64,000 nt of DNA from JAWKIW01 sp041394145 (lineage in GTDB: Bacteria; Actinomycetota; Acidimicrobiia; Acidimicrobiales; Acidimicrobilacustridaceae). Both the position numbers and the translations under genes were made by a program. The stretch is from the NCBI GenBank assembly GCA_041394145.1, contig JAWKIW010000011.1:1-64000 (forward strand). The letters are read 5' to 3'. Positions 30,864-39,702 of this stretch are shown one piece after another. The stretch's first letter is position 1. Every line of letters begins with the position of its first letter. The notes under the pieces were generated by a model. The model saw only the letters and a program-made list of their open reading frames with translations. It searched no databases and had not been told where the DNA came from.

Positions 30864-31646
30864 TCAGGCGTTGTTGGTCAGCCGGCCCGTGGCCACCGCG
30901 TTGCGCTGGCGGTCGAGCCAGCCGAGCAGCACCGCCACGGCCCGCGGGTCGTGGCGCAGCTGGTGCGGTCCGCCCTCGATGATGCGCAGGTCGGCCTCGC
31001 CGTGGGCGTCGGCGAGCACCCGGGCGTCGAACACGGGCACGGCGTCGTCCTCGGAGCCGTGCAGCACCAGCAGCGGGCGGGGCGCGAGCTGCTGCACCCC
31101 GGCCACGGCCCGGATCTCGCGCAGCTCGCGGGCCCACCGGTCGAAGGCGGGCGGGAACGACGGATCGGGCATCGCCCCCACCTCGCGGGCGTGCTGGAGC
31201 AGCCGCCGGGGATGGCCGGCCCAGTCGTCGAAGTCGGCCGGGGCCGCCACCGCGGCCACGCCCATCACCGACGGCTCCTGGGCCGCGGCGCACACCGCCA
31301 CCGCCCCCCCGGTGCCGAAGCCGGCCAGCCACACGCCTTAGACGTCGGACTCGGCACGCAGCCACGGCGCCGCCGCCAGCAGGTCGCGCAGCCACCCGCC
31401 GAGGGAGAAGTTGCCCTCGGATCGGCCGCAGCCCCGGAAGGTGAACACCAGCACCGTCCAGCCCAGCTCGGTGGCGATGCGGTCGGCCAGCTCGGGGTAG
31501 GAGTACGCCGAGCGACGGCCACCGCCCTTGCCGTTGGGGAACCCGTGGGCGAGGACCAGCCCCGGTGTCGGCGTCCCCGGCGCGCTCCGGGGCCGGGCGA
31601 GGTGACCGTGCAGCGACAGGCCGTCGGAGGGGATGGTCACGTCCAC
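30864..31646 (-). pseudogene. alpha/beta hydrolase (dienelactone hydrolase-like) with in-frame stop
   Basis: The frame is open from GTG 31646 to 30864 except for one TAA at 31338-31340, in the segment ESDV-stop-GVWLAGFGTGGA. The nucleophile-elbow region GFGTGG would follow the stop. The N-terminal part has AHGFPNGKGG and FTFRGCGRSEGN, the C-terminal part LVLHGSEDDAVPV and GGPHQLRHDP, so the whole serine-hydrolase fold is present (about 260 residues). The elbow reads G-F-G-T-G, with Gly where the nucleophile Ser is usual. Either a sequencing error or a recent nonsense mutation. Last of a three-gene minus-strand operon. Confidence 0.75.
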
Positions 31647-31680
31647 GGCGGACGCCCCCTCCCGGTCGCCGCCGGCGGGG

Positions 31681-32544
31681 TCACCGGACCGGTCCGCCGA
31701 TGCCGAGCAGCCGCTCGGCGTTGCCCTTGAGCACCTTCTCCTCCACCTCGGGCGACGGCTCGTGGCTGCGGAAGGCCTCCAGCCACTTGGTGAAGGTGAT
31801 GAACGGGTAGTCGGTGCCGAACAGGCAGCGGTCCTGCAGCGGGCCGAGGACGTTGCGGGTCAGCTCGGGCGACCACCGCCGGGGCGACCAGCCCGACAGG
31901 TCGATCCAGACGTTGGTCTTGTGCTGGGCGACGGCGAGCATCTCGTCCTGCCAGGGCACCGACGGGTGGGCGCCCACGATCTGCAGCTCGGGGAAGTCGG
32001 CGGCGACGTCGTCGAGCAGGATGGGCCGGGAGTAGCCCAGCTTGATCCCCCCGCCGCCGGGCAGCCCGGCGCCCAGGCCGGTCGTTCCGGTGTGGAACAC
32101 GACGGGGATGGCCAGCTCGGCAGCCGCCTCGTAGAGCGGGTAGCGGGCCCGGTCGTTGGGGGCGAAGGCCTGCGCCGAGGGGTGCAGCTTGAGGCCGCGC
32201 AGACCCAGCTCGCCCACCGCCCGCCGCAGCTCGGCGATCGCCGCCCGCCCCTTGTGGGGATCGACCGAGGCGAACCCGAGGAAGGTGTCGGGGTGGCGGG
32301 CCACGCACTCGGCCACGAAGTCGTTGGTGGTCGGCGGCAGGCCCATGCCGCTCTCGGCGTCCCAGGCGAACAGGACGGCCAGCACCTCGTCGGCGGCGAA
32401 CTCGGCGGCCATCTCGTCGACCGACCGCACCGGGATCTCGGTGCGGAAGTGCCGGGTGGTCGCCTCGAAGTAGGGGCCGAGCCCGTCCACCAGCCACTCC
32501 GCGGTGGCCGGGTGGACGTGGGTGTCGATCGCCCGGTACGCCAC
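31681..32544 (-). CDS. amidohydrolase-2 family metal-dependent hydrolase/decarboxylase
   Basis: TIM-barrel protein of the ACMSD-related amidohydrolase_2 family. Metal-binding HVHP (IDTHVHPATA) is at the N-terminus. GLRGLKLHPSAQAF, VVFHTGT, IVGAHPS and the late FGTDYPF with the catalytic Asp follow. 287 residues, complete. Substrate unknown; members act on aromatic acids or lactones. It lies 18 bases after the 81-residue gene and 34 bases before the interrupted hydrolase, on the same strand. Confidence 0.88.
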   Translation of the reverse strand: MAYRAIDTHVHPATAEWLVDGLGPYFEATTRHFRTEIPVRSVDEMAAEFAADEVLAVLFAWDAESGMGLPPTTNDFVAECVARHPDTFLGFASVDPHKGRAAIAELRRAVGELGLRGLKLHPSAQAFAPNDRARYPLYEAAAELAIPVVFHTGTTGLGAGLPGGGGIKLGYSRPILLDDVAADFPELQIVGAHPSVPWQDEMLAVAQHKTNVWIDLSGWSPRRWSPELTRNVLGPLQDRCLFGTDYPFITFTKWLEAFRSHEPSPEVEEKVLKGNAERLLGIGGPVR

Positions 32545-32562
32545 GGTGGCCCGCCCGCCGGA

Positions 32563-32808
32563 CTACTCGGCCTCGTCGGCGTCGGGATCGACGTCGGGCA
32601 GGCCGCTGCCGTTGCCCTTGTAGGGCTTGTACCCGCGGTTGCGGGCCTCGGCGAGGGTGTCGGGACCGAAGCAGAGGAAGGTCTCGGCCTCCAGCAGCTC
32701 GGCGATGATCGACGCCTCCTCGTCCGGGAGGTCGTCGAGGTCGTAGACGACCTGGGTCCGCTTGTCGCCGACCCAGCGGTGCTCCTCGAACTTGGTGGGG
32801 CGCTCCAT
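32563..32808 (-). CDS. conserved small hypothetical protein (81 aa)
   Basis: 81 residues from ATG 32808: MERPTKFEEHRWVGDKRTQ at the start, an acidic middle (DLDDLPDEEASIIAELLEAE), a single Cys in TFLCFGPDTLAEARNRGY, and an Asp-rich tail. No domain or membrane segment is recognised. The even charge pattern and upstream position in an operon argue for a real cytosolic protein. A hairpin 68 bases upstream separates it from the 14-codon leader ORF, so it may be controlled by that element. Confidence 0.75.
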   Translation of the reverse strand: MERPTKFEEHRWVGDKRTQVVYDLDDLPDEEASIIAELLEAETFLCFGPDTLAEARNRGYKPYKGNGSGLPDVDPDADEAE

Positions 32809-32875
32809 GCCGGCATCGTAGGTGGCCGGCGCCCGGGCGATCGAACGCACGCAGCGCCCGAGGACCGGACGCGCA

Positions 32876-32901
32876 CGAGGGGAGGCCGGAGCCTCCCCTC
32901 G
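32876..32901 (-). terminator. terminator/attenuator hairpin after the 14-codon ORF
   Basis: Perfect 11-bp stem CGAGGGGAGGC/GCCTCCCCTCG with a 4-base loop, 110 bases after the stop of the 14-codon ORF and 68 bases before the 81-residue gene. It could end a small RNA of about 200 bases or serve as an attenuator for the downstream operon. Confidence 0.7.
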
Positions 32902-32991
32902 CACTCGACTGGATGGACCCGGGTGGACCGTTCGTGCGGGCGGGACCAGCTCCCGCAGCCCGACCCGAGGGTGGCCTGGATGAGATTCGCC

Positions 32992-33090
32992 AGGTGGTCC
33001 AGCGAGCCGTCTAGCGGCCAGCCACCTCCGAGGTCCCACTACAACAACCGTTCATCTGGTGGACCACCTCCTTTCCTCGGTAGCGAGGAA
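32992..33090 (-). promoter_or_regulatory. self-complementary leader that can sequester a Shine-Dalgarno sequence
   Basis: Read on the minus strand: a hairpin TTCCTCG-ctac-CGAGGAA (33073-33090) leads into GAAAGGAGGT (33066-33075), the perfect complement of the 16S anti-SD. The bases AGGTGGTCCA (33060-33069) are exactly repeated in inverted form as TGGACCACCT (32992-33001), just after the stop codon of the enclosed ORF. Pairing would hide the ribosome site; a ribosome finishing the ORF would cover the distal arm. GGCCGCTAGA also occurs twice as a direct repeat (33010-33019 and 33091-33100). Confidence 0.65.
33011..33055 (-). CDS. 14-residue leader-like peptide MNGCCSGTSEVAGR
   Basis: ATG 33055 to TAG 33011, encoding MNGCCSGTSEVAGR with adjacent cysteines at 4 and 5. 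It is preceded, at 10 bases, by GAAAGGAGGT, the strongest ribosome site in the window, and enclosed by a 10-base inverted repeat. No long ORF uses this ribosome site. A terminator-like hairpin lies 110 bases downstream and an operon of three genes after that. A regulatory leader peptide or a conserved micro-ORF is the best reading; function is unknown. Confidence 0.6.
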   Translation of the reverse strand: MNGCCSGTSEVAGR

Positions 33091-33132
33091 TCTAGCGGCC
33101 CCCGCCCCCCGACGACACGCCTTTGCGACGGA

Positions 33133-33591
33133 TCAGCTCCCCGGCAGCGGGTCCTCGGGGCCGGGCACCCGGCCGCCGATGGCGCCGATCTCGGCCAGGT
33201 ACGCCTCGGTGGCGGTCAGCACCTCGGCCACGTCGACGTCACCCACGTCGTCGAGGCCGAGGTCGGCGACCCGGCCGATGACGAAGGCGAGGCCCTCGTC
33301 GTCGTCGGCGACGAGCGGGCCGCTCGGACCGCCGGCATCCTCGCCCTCGAAGGCCACGCCCTTCATCTCCATGTAGTCGAGGTAGCACTCGAGCACGAGC
33401 TGCACGTCGCGATAGCTGAGCCGGGCCTGCACGTCGGACGGCAGCTCGTCGGCCACCCAGGTCACGGCGTCCTCCAGCTCGAACACGCTGCGGGGTGGCT
33501 GGGCGGCGAGCTCGGCGGTCACCTTGCCCACCGCGACGAGGCCGATCACGACGACCGCCACCACCGCCACGCCGACGAGGACCCACAGCAC
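33133..33591 (-). CDS. hypothetical membrane-anchored protein
   Basis: 152 residues from GTG 33591: an N-terminal helix (LWVLVGVAVVAVVVIGLVAVG) anchors it. Then come a short region (SVFELEDAVTWVADELP), an acidic helical segment with SYRDVQLVLECYLDYMEMKG, and a C-terminal acidic/Gly-Pro tail. No family name is recognised. TACGCT at 33598-33603 ends 6 bases before the GTG, in line with a leaderless start; longer in-frame readings would run through the promoter. Confidence 0.7.
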   Translation of the reverse strand: MLWVLVGVAVVAVVVIGLVAVGKVTAELAAQPPRSVFELEDAVTWVADELPSDVQARLSYRDVQLVLECYLDYMEMKGVAFEGEDAGGPSGPLVADDDEGLAFVIGRVADLGLDDVGDVDVAEVLTATEAYLAEIGAIGGRVPGPEDPLPGS

Positions 33592-33655
33592 GGGCCAAGC
33601 GTAGGGCGCACCGACCGTGGCCCCGTCACCCGCCGGGCCGGACCGTGGTGAGACG

Positions 33656-33687
33656 CGCAACCGGGCACCCACAGGTGCCCGGTTGCG
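33656..33687. terminator. strong hairpin terminator
   Basis: Perfect 14-bp stem (33656-33669 with 33674-33687), loop CACA. Downstream of the minus-strand acyl-CoA dehydrogenase gene and just upstream of the next gene's promoter. Confidence 0.75.
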
Positions 33688-33696
33688 GCTGAGCGG

Positions 33697-33714
33697 CCGG
33701 CTCCGAGGAGCCGG
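33697..33714. terminator. second terminator hairpin in tandem
   Basis: CCGGCTCC-ga-GGAGCCGG, 8-bp stem, 9 bases from the previous hairpin and nearer to the acyl-CoA dehydrogenase stop. The two together form a double terminator. Confidence 0.6.
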
Positions 33715-33744
33715 TTCCCCCCTCTCAGGTCTGTCGACGTCGGC

Positions 33745-34860
33745 TCAGATGCCGATGCGCTGGGCGAGCAGCTCGCGGTGGTAGGTCGGGTCGCCGAAGA
33801 GCAGCTCGGAGGACTTCGCCCGCTTGAAGTACAGGTGGGCGGGGTGCTCCCAGGTGAAGCCGATGCCGCCATGGATCTGGATGTTCTCGGCGGCGGCGTG
33901 GAAGTAGGCGTCGGAGCAGTAGGCCTTGGCCAGGCTGGCCACGGCGGGCAGCTCGTCGTTCATCTCGGCGGCGCACCAGCCGGCGTAGTAGGCGGCCGAC
34001 TTGGCCGACTCGACCTCGAGCAGCATGTCGGCGCACTTGTGCTTGATGGCCTGGAACGAGCCGATCGGGCGGCCGAACTGGACGCGGACCTTGGCGTACT
34101 CGACCGACATGTCGAGGCACTTCTGGGCCCCGCCGACCTGCTCGGCGGCCAGGGCCACGGCGGCGAGGTCGAGCACCGTGCTCAGCACGTCCCAGCCCTT
34201 GCCCTCCTCGCCGATGAGCGTGGCGGGCACGGCGGCCAGCTCGAGCTTGGCCTGCTTGCGGGTCTGGTCCATGGTCGACAGCGGCGTGCGGGTGAGCCCG
34301 GCGGCGTCGCCGGCGACCTTGAACAGGCTCACGCCGTTGTCGGTGCGGGCGGCCACGATGATCACGTCGGCGGTGTGGCCGTCGAGCACGTACATCTTGG
34401 TGCCGTCGAGCTTCCAGCCGTCGCCGTCGGCGGTGGCCGTCGTCTCGATGCCGCTCTCGTCCCACTTGCCGTTGGGCTCGGTGAAGGCGACCGTGGCGAT
34501 GGTCTCGCCCGAGGCGATCCCGGGCAGCAGGTCCTTCTTGGCCGCGTCGTCGCCCGACTGCAGCAGCGTGTTGGCGGCCAGCACCACGGTCGAGAAGTAC
34601 GGCGCGCACAGCAGCGCCCGGCCCATCTCCTCGAGCACGACGATCAGCTCGATGTAGGAGAAGCCCTGGCCGCCGAACTCCTCGGGCACGATCAGGCTCT
34701 GCAGGCCGAGCTGCTCGGCCATCTGCGACCACACCTCGGGGTCGTAGCCGTCCTCGGTCTCCATCTGCTCGCGCACCGCGGCCTCGGGCGACTTCGCCTC
34801 GAGGAACTGGCGGACGATGGTGCGGAGCTCCTCCTGCTCCTCGCTGAAGGCGAAGTTCAC
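33745..34860 (-). CDS. acyl-CoA dehydrogenase
   Basis: FAD enzyme that introduces the alpha-beta double bond into acyl-CoA. 371 residues from GTG 34860 (AAGGGGGA about 13 bases before). PEEFGGQGFSY, TVAFTEPNG, RVQFGRPIGSFQAIKHKCADM and the C-terminal IQIHGGIGFTWEHPAHLYFKRA are characteristic. The usual catalytic Glu position is not obvious from motif alone, so substrate class (short-chain, steroid side chain or other) stays open. A TetR-like palindrome upstream suggests control by an acyl-CoA or lipid-responsive repressor. Confidence 0.93.
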   Translation of the reverse strand: MNFAFSEEQEELRTIVRQFLEAKSPEAAVREQMETEDGYDPEVWSQMAEQLGLQSLIVPEEFGGQGFSYIELIVVLEEMGRALLCAPYFSTVVLAANTLLQSGDDAAKKDLLPGIASGETIATVAFTEPNGKWDESGIETTATADGDGWKLDGTKMYVLDGHTADVIIVAARTDNGVSLFKVAGDAAGLTRTPLSTMDQTRKQAKLELAAVPATLIGEEGKGWDVLSTVLDLAAVALAAEQVGGAQKCLDMSVEYAKVRVQFGRPIGSFQAIKHKCADMLLEVESAKSAAYYAGWCAAEMNDELPAVASLAKAYCSDAYFHAAAENIQIHGGIGFTWEHPAHLYFKRAKSSELLFGDPTYHRELLAQRIGI

Positions 34861-34966
34861 GGCGCGGGTCCCCCTTGGGTGGCGCTCCGGGCCCGGCCCC
34901 CGGGTCCGGCTGCGTGGTGCTCGGATGCGATCGGTTCGCCGGCGCTCGACCGGCTCCCCCGTTCTA

Positions 34967-34984
34967 CTAGACCGAGCGGTCAAG
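34967..34984. promoter_or_regulatory. TetR-type operator candidate
   Basis: CTAGACCG-AG-CGGTCAAG, an inverted repeat with 7 of 8 matching positions, lies in the divergent region between the acyl-CoA dehydrogenase and the MBL hydrolase. Size and layout fit TetR-family sites seen at fatty-acid genes in actinobacteria. No TetR gene is next to it. Confidence 0.5.
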
Positions 34985-35045
34985 TGACCAGTTGCCGGGC
35001 CGTCGCCGATCTCGGGACCGGCGACGGCCGGCACCCGGCCGCCCG

Positions 35046-35051
35046 TAGGCT
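35046..35051 (+). promoter_or_regulatory. -10 box of the MBL hydrolase gene
   Basis: TAGGCT, 7 bases before the ATG at 35059; a leaderless start is likely. Confidence 0.5.
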
Positions 35052-35058
35052 CGACGGC

Positions 35059-35667
35059 ATGACCACGTTGCACTTCGAGGACGAGCAGGCCGAGATCCAC
35101 AAGCTGGTGGTCGGCCCCATCGACAACAACGTGTTCGTCCTGCGGTGCCGCCAGACCGGCGACGCCGTGCTGATCGACGCGGCCAACGAGCACGAGAAGC
35201 TGCTCGACCTGTGCCAGCGGCTCAACGTGCGCAAGGTCCTCGAGACCCACGGCCACTGGGACCACATCCAGGCCGTGCCCGCCGTGCGCGACGCCGGCTA
35301 CGACGTCGGGGTCACCGCCGAGGATGCGTCGATGCTCGACAGCTACGACTTCGTGCTCACCGACGAGTCGGTCATCGAGGTCGGTCGCCTCCGGCTGCAG
35401 CTGATCCACACGCCCGGCCACACGCCCGGCTCGATCTGCTTCCGGCTCGAGGGCTCGCCGGTGCTGTTCTCGGGCGACACCCTGTTCCCCGGCGGACCCG
35501 GCGCCACCTCCTACGAGGGTGGCGACTTCGCCACCATCATCGAGTCGATCGACCGGCGGCTGTTCACGCTGCCGGTCGACACGCTCGTGCTGCCCGGCCA
35601 CGGCGACGACACCACCATCGGGCGCGAGCGCCCCCACCTGCAGGAGTGGATCGACCGGGGCTGGTGA
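35059..35667 (+). CDS. metallo-beta-lactamase fold hydrolase (glyoxalase II-like)
   Basis: 202 residues. The zinc motif is HGHWDH (ETHGHWDHIQA), followed by IHTPGHTPGSI, FSGDTLFPGG and the late LPGHGDD, so all metal ligands of the fold are there. Short for a true glyoxalase II, which has an extra C-terminal domain; a thioesterase or sulfur-metabolism role is possible. The ATG is placed by the -10 box 7 bases upstream. Divergent from the acyl-CoA dehydrogenase. Confidence 0.9.
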   Translation: MTTLHFEDEQAEIHKLVVGPIDNNVFVLRCRQTGDAVLIDAANEHEKLLDLCQRLNVRKVLETHGHWDHIQAVPAVRDAGYDVGVTAEDASMLDSYDFVLTDESVIEVGRLRLQLIHTPGHTPGSICFRLEGSPVLFSGDTLFPGGPGATSYEGGDFATIIESIDRRLFTLPVDTLVLPGHGDDTTIGRERPHLQEWIDRGW

Positions 35668-35690
35668 GCGCACCGTCGCGCCGGCCAGCG

Positions 35691-35739
35691 ACGGGGACCG
35701 GGACGACCGGGACGAATGGGACCGGGACAATGGGACCGG
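35691..35739. repeat. low-complexity GGGACCGGGAC tandem repeat
   Basis: About five imperfect units of 9-15 bases built on GGGAC/GGGACC, in the gap between the convergent MBL gene and the Rrf2 gene. It may help end transcription or be simple slippage. Confidence 0.6.
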
Positions 35740-35742
35740 GCG

Positions 35743-36207
35743 TCAGCGGCGGGCCCAGGCGTCGGGGTCCTCGGTCAGGGCCTGCACCGCCGGCGGCAGG
35801 GTCCCGGCGGCGAGGTCGGCCAGGGTCACCGACTCGAGCACCGACCGCAGCGCCGCCCGCGTCGCGATCCAGACCTCCTGCAGCGCCTCGGCGCCCTCGG
35901 CGTAGGCCAGGTCCTCGGGCCGCTCCCCCCGGACGTTGGCCAGCGGTCCCTCAGCGGCCCGGATGACGTCGGCCACCGTGATCTGGTCGGCCGGCTCGGC
36001 CAAGCGGTAGCCCCCGTCGGCGCCGCGCTGGCTGCGCACGAGACCGGCCGTGCGCAGCTCGGCGAGGATGCTCTCGCCGAACTTGAAGGGGATGTCCTGC
36101 TCGGCGCGGATGCGCTCGCCCTTCACCGGCTCGGTCCCCTCGGCTGCCGCCCGGGCGAGCACGATGGCGGCCCGCACCGCGTAGTCGACCTTGGCTGTGA
36201 CGCGCAC
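35743..36207 (-). CDS. Rrf2-family transcriptional regulator without cluster cysteines
   Basis: 154 residues, winged-helix protein: VTAKVDYAVRAAIVLARAA at the N-terminus, LAELRTAGLVRSQRGADGGYRLAEPADQI for recognition helix and wing, then a dimerisation helix. IscR, NsrR and RirA carry three Cys after the wing; here that region has none, as in CymR-type members, so it should not bind an FeS cluster through Cys. Placed 0.6 kb from the SUF genes it is the best candidate for the regulator of the three SUF operator motifs. Start GTG 36207 chosen by family alignment. Confidence 0.87.
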   Translation of the reverse strand: MRVTAKVDYAVRAAIVLARAAAEGTEPVKGERIRAEQDIPFKFGESILAELRTAGLVRSQRGADGGYRLAEPADQITVADVIRAAEGPLANVRGERPEDLAYAEGAEALQEVWIATRAALRSVLESVTLADLAAGTLPPAVQALTEDPDAWARR

Positions 36208-36243
36208 GCCGCATGGTCGCACACCCCCGCCCACCACCTCGCC

Positions 36244-36380
36244 GTTCCTGTCATGGATCTGCGCACCCCGACACCCGATCTCATGACCAGATCCCCCGGG
36301 GTGGCGGCGTTCCTGTCATGGATGTGCGCACCCCGACACCCGATCTCATGACCAGATCCCCCGGGGTGGGGGCGTTCCTG
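36244..36380. repeat. 65-bp tandem repeat containing a palindrome
   Basis: Two full copies with a period of 65 bases (start points 36244 and 36309, only two differing bases) and the first 7 bases of a third at 36374. Each holds GTCATGGATC facing GATC-t-CATGAC, plus GGATCTG/CAGATCC in copy 1, around CGCACCCCGACACCC. The palindrome is related to the element at 9758-9807. Lies between the Rrf2 gene and the gene at 36416. Confidence 0.85.
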
Positions 36381-36415
36381 CGCCGAGGGGCGGACCAGCC
36401 GGTACCGTGCCGGGG

Positions 36416-36799
36416 ATGGCCGGACCCGCCCTGCCCGCCGACGAGCGGCCGATCGACCCGACGCCGGTCCACACCGACGACCTGCCGCCGACGCCGATCC
36501 GCGACCGCAACATCCCGGCCGAGGCGTGGGTCGAGGCCCCGCCCGAGCTGCTGGCCCTCGGCGACGACATCGGCCGGCCGGCGATCACCTACAAGCGGCG
36601 CCTCGGCCGCTGGCTGCTGTGGCGGGCCGGTCCCGCCAGCCGCGCCGACGCCCGCTACCTCGCCGTCGACGCCGGCGACCTCACCCGCCAGTTCACCTTC
36701 CGCCTCTTCCCCGACGGCTCCGGCGACGGCGTCGGCCCCAGCGGGACCCGCCACCGCCGGTTCCGCACGTGGAAGGAAGACCTGCACGCCGCCGGCTGA
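36416..36799 (+). CDS. hypothetical protein (127 aa)
   Basis: Not recognised. 127 residues, soluble: a Pro/Asp-rich N-terminus (ADERPIDPTPVHTDDLPP), then a compact part with aromatic positions (AITYKRRLGRWLLWRAGPASRADARYL), and an end FRLFPDGSGDGVGPSG to FRTWKEDLHAAG. TACCGT at 36403-36408 ends 7 bases before ATG 36416, so the start is well supported. It lies just upstream of the SUF genes but has its own promoter. Confidence 0.72.
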   Translation: MAGPALPADERPIDPTPVHTDDLPPTPIRDRNIPAEAWVEAPPELLALGDDIGRPAITYKRRLGRWLLWRAGPASRADARYLAVDAGDLTRQFTFRLFPDGSGDGVGPSGTRHRRFRTWKEDLHAAG

Positions 36800-36814
36800 A
36801 ATCGGCCTCCGGAC

Positions 36815-36845
36815 ATTTCCACTATCGCCATAGTGCTAATAGACT
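36815..36845 (+). promoter_or_regulatory. SUF operator/promoter 1 (sufC-sufS-sufU)
   Basis: CACTAT-cgcc-ATAGTG (36820-36835) is a perfect palindrome followed by GCTAAT. The box TAGACT (36840-36845) ends 6 bases before the sufC ATG. The same core, ACTATCGCCATAG, recurs in front of sufB, and a variant in front of sufD. A repressor bound here would cover the promoter. Confidence 0.65.
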
Positions 36846-36851
36846 GACCGC

Positions 36852-38851
<2,000 letters not shown>

Positions 38852-38863
38852 AAAGCGCTTCAC

Positions 38864-39355
38864 ATGCCCGGCCTCGAAGACCTCTACCGAGAGATCATCC
38901 TCGACCACTACCGCAACCCCCGGAACCGGGGCGAGCTCCCCGTGCCGCCCGCGCACCGGGTCGAGGGGTTCAACCCGCTGTGCGGCGACGAGATCGTGGT
39001 GTTCCTCGACGTCGACGACGACGGCGTGATCACCGACGTGCGCATCTCCGGTCAAGGCTGCTCGATCTCGCAGTCGTCGGCGTCGATGATGTCGGCGGCC
39101 GTCAAGGGCAAGACCGTCGACGAGGTCCGCGAGCTGACCCGGGCCTTCAAGGCCATGATGTCGATCCACGAGTCGAGCCTCGAGGGCGGCGACGCCGGCG
39201 ACGGCGACGGAGCCGACACCGAGGCCGAGGTCCCCGACGTGAAGCTGGGCGACCTCGAGGCGCTGCGGGGCGTCGTGAAGTTCCCGGTGCGCATCAAGTG
39301 CGCCACCCTCGCCTGGAACACCCTCAACCAGGGCCTCGACGAGCTCGAGGCCTGA
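38864..39355 (+). CDS. sufU: SufU sulfur-relay/scaffold protein
   Basis: Zinc-dependent sulfur acceptor for SufS in Gram-positive-type SUF systems. 163 residues with three Cys ligands in NPLCGDE, SGQGCSISQ and RIKCATLAW, the Asp of GDE, and the insertion between the second and third Cys that separates SufU from IscU. An acidic Gly/Asp stretch (GGDAGDGDGAD) inside that insertion is longer than usual. Last gene of the plus-strand SUF operon; the next gene is convergent. Confidence 0.94.
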   Translation: MPGLEDLYREIILDHYRNPRNRGELPVPPAHRVEGFNPLCGDEIVVFLDVDDDGVITDVRISGQGCSISQSSASMMSAAVKGKTVDEVRELTRAFKAMMSIHESSLEGGDAGDGDGADTEAEVPDVKLGDLEALRGVVKFPVRIKCATLAWNTLNQGLDELEA

Positions 39356-39358
39356 CGG

Positions 39359-39655
39359 TCAGGCGACCAGCCGGTCGATCCGCGACGCCAGCTCGACGCA
39401 GCCGCCGGTGATGCCGCCGGCGTCGTGGCTCACGATGTCGATCACCACCCGGTTCCACGAGTTGGACCAGTCGGGGTGGTGGTTCAGCTTCTCGGCGATC
39501 ATCGCCACCCGGGTCATGAAGGCGAACGCTTCGGAGAAGTCGGCGAAGCGCAGCTCGCGCTGCAGGCGCCCGTCGACGACCTCCCAGCCGTCGAGGTCAC
39601 CCAGGCGGGCCGTCAGCTCGTCGTCGGTCAGCACGTCGGTCAGCACGTCGGGCAC
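39359..39655 (-). CDS. phhB: pterin-4a-carbinolamine dehydratase
   Basis: 98 residues with the family active-site signature EKLNHHPDWSNSWNRV, and WEVVDGRLQRELRFADFSEA and FMTRVAMIAE before it. Dehydrates pterin carbinolamine; in bacteria without pterin hydroxylases other roles are suspected. GTG 39655 follows CGGAGGTG by 5 bases. It comes after sufC2 on the minus strand with a 47-base gap, so it may be the last gene of that operon. Confidence 0.9.
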   Translation of the reverse strand: MPDVLTDVLTDDELTARLGDLDGWEVVDGRLQRELRFADFSEAFAFMTRVAMIAEKLNHHPDWSNSWNRVVIDIVSHDAGGITGGCVELASRIDRLVA

Positions 39656-39702
39656 AGCGCACCTCCGGGGTTCGTCGGCGCGGCCGGGCCGCGCCGTCCG
39701 GG

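Noticed and set aside
33060..33075. Fragment resembling the 3' end of 16S rRNA (ACCTCCTTTC)
   Set aside because: The neighbouring 16S sequence is absent. The match is explained by a perfect Shine-Dalgarno sequence on the minus strand ahead of the 14-codon ORF.
33778..35058. Plus-strand open frame extending the MBL hydrolase gene far upstream
   Set aside because: It is antisense to the acyl-CoA dehydrogenase. The MBL domain starts at 35059, where a -10 box and ATG fit.
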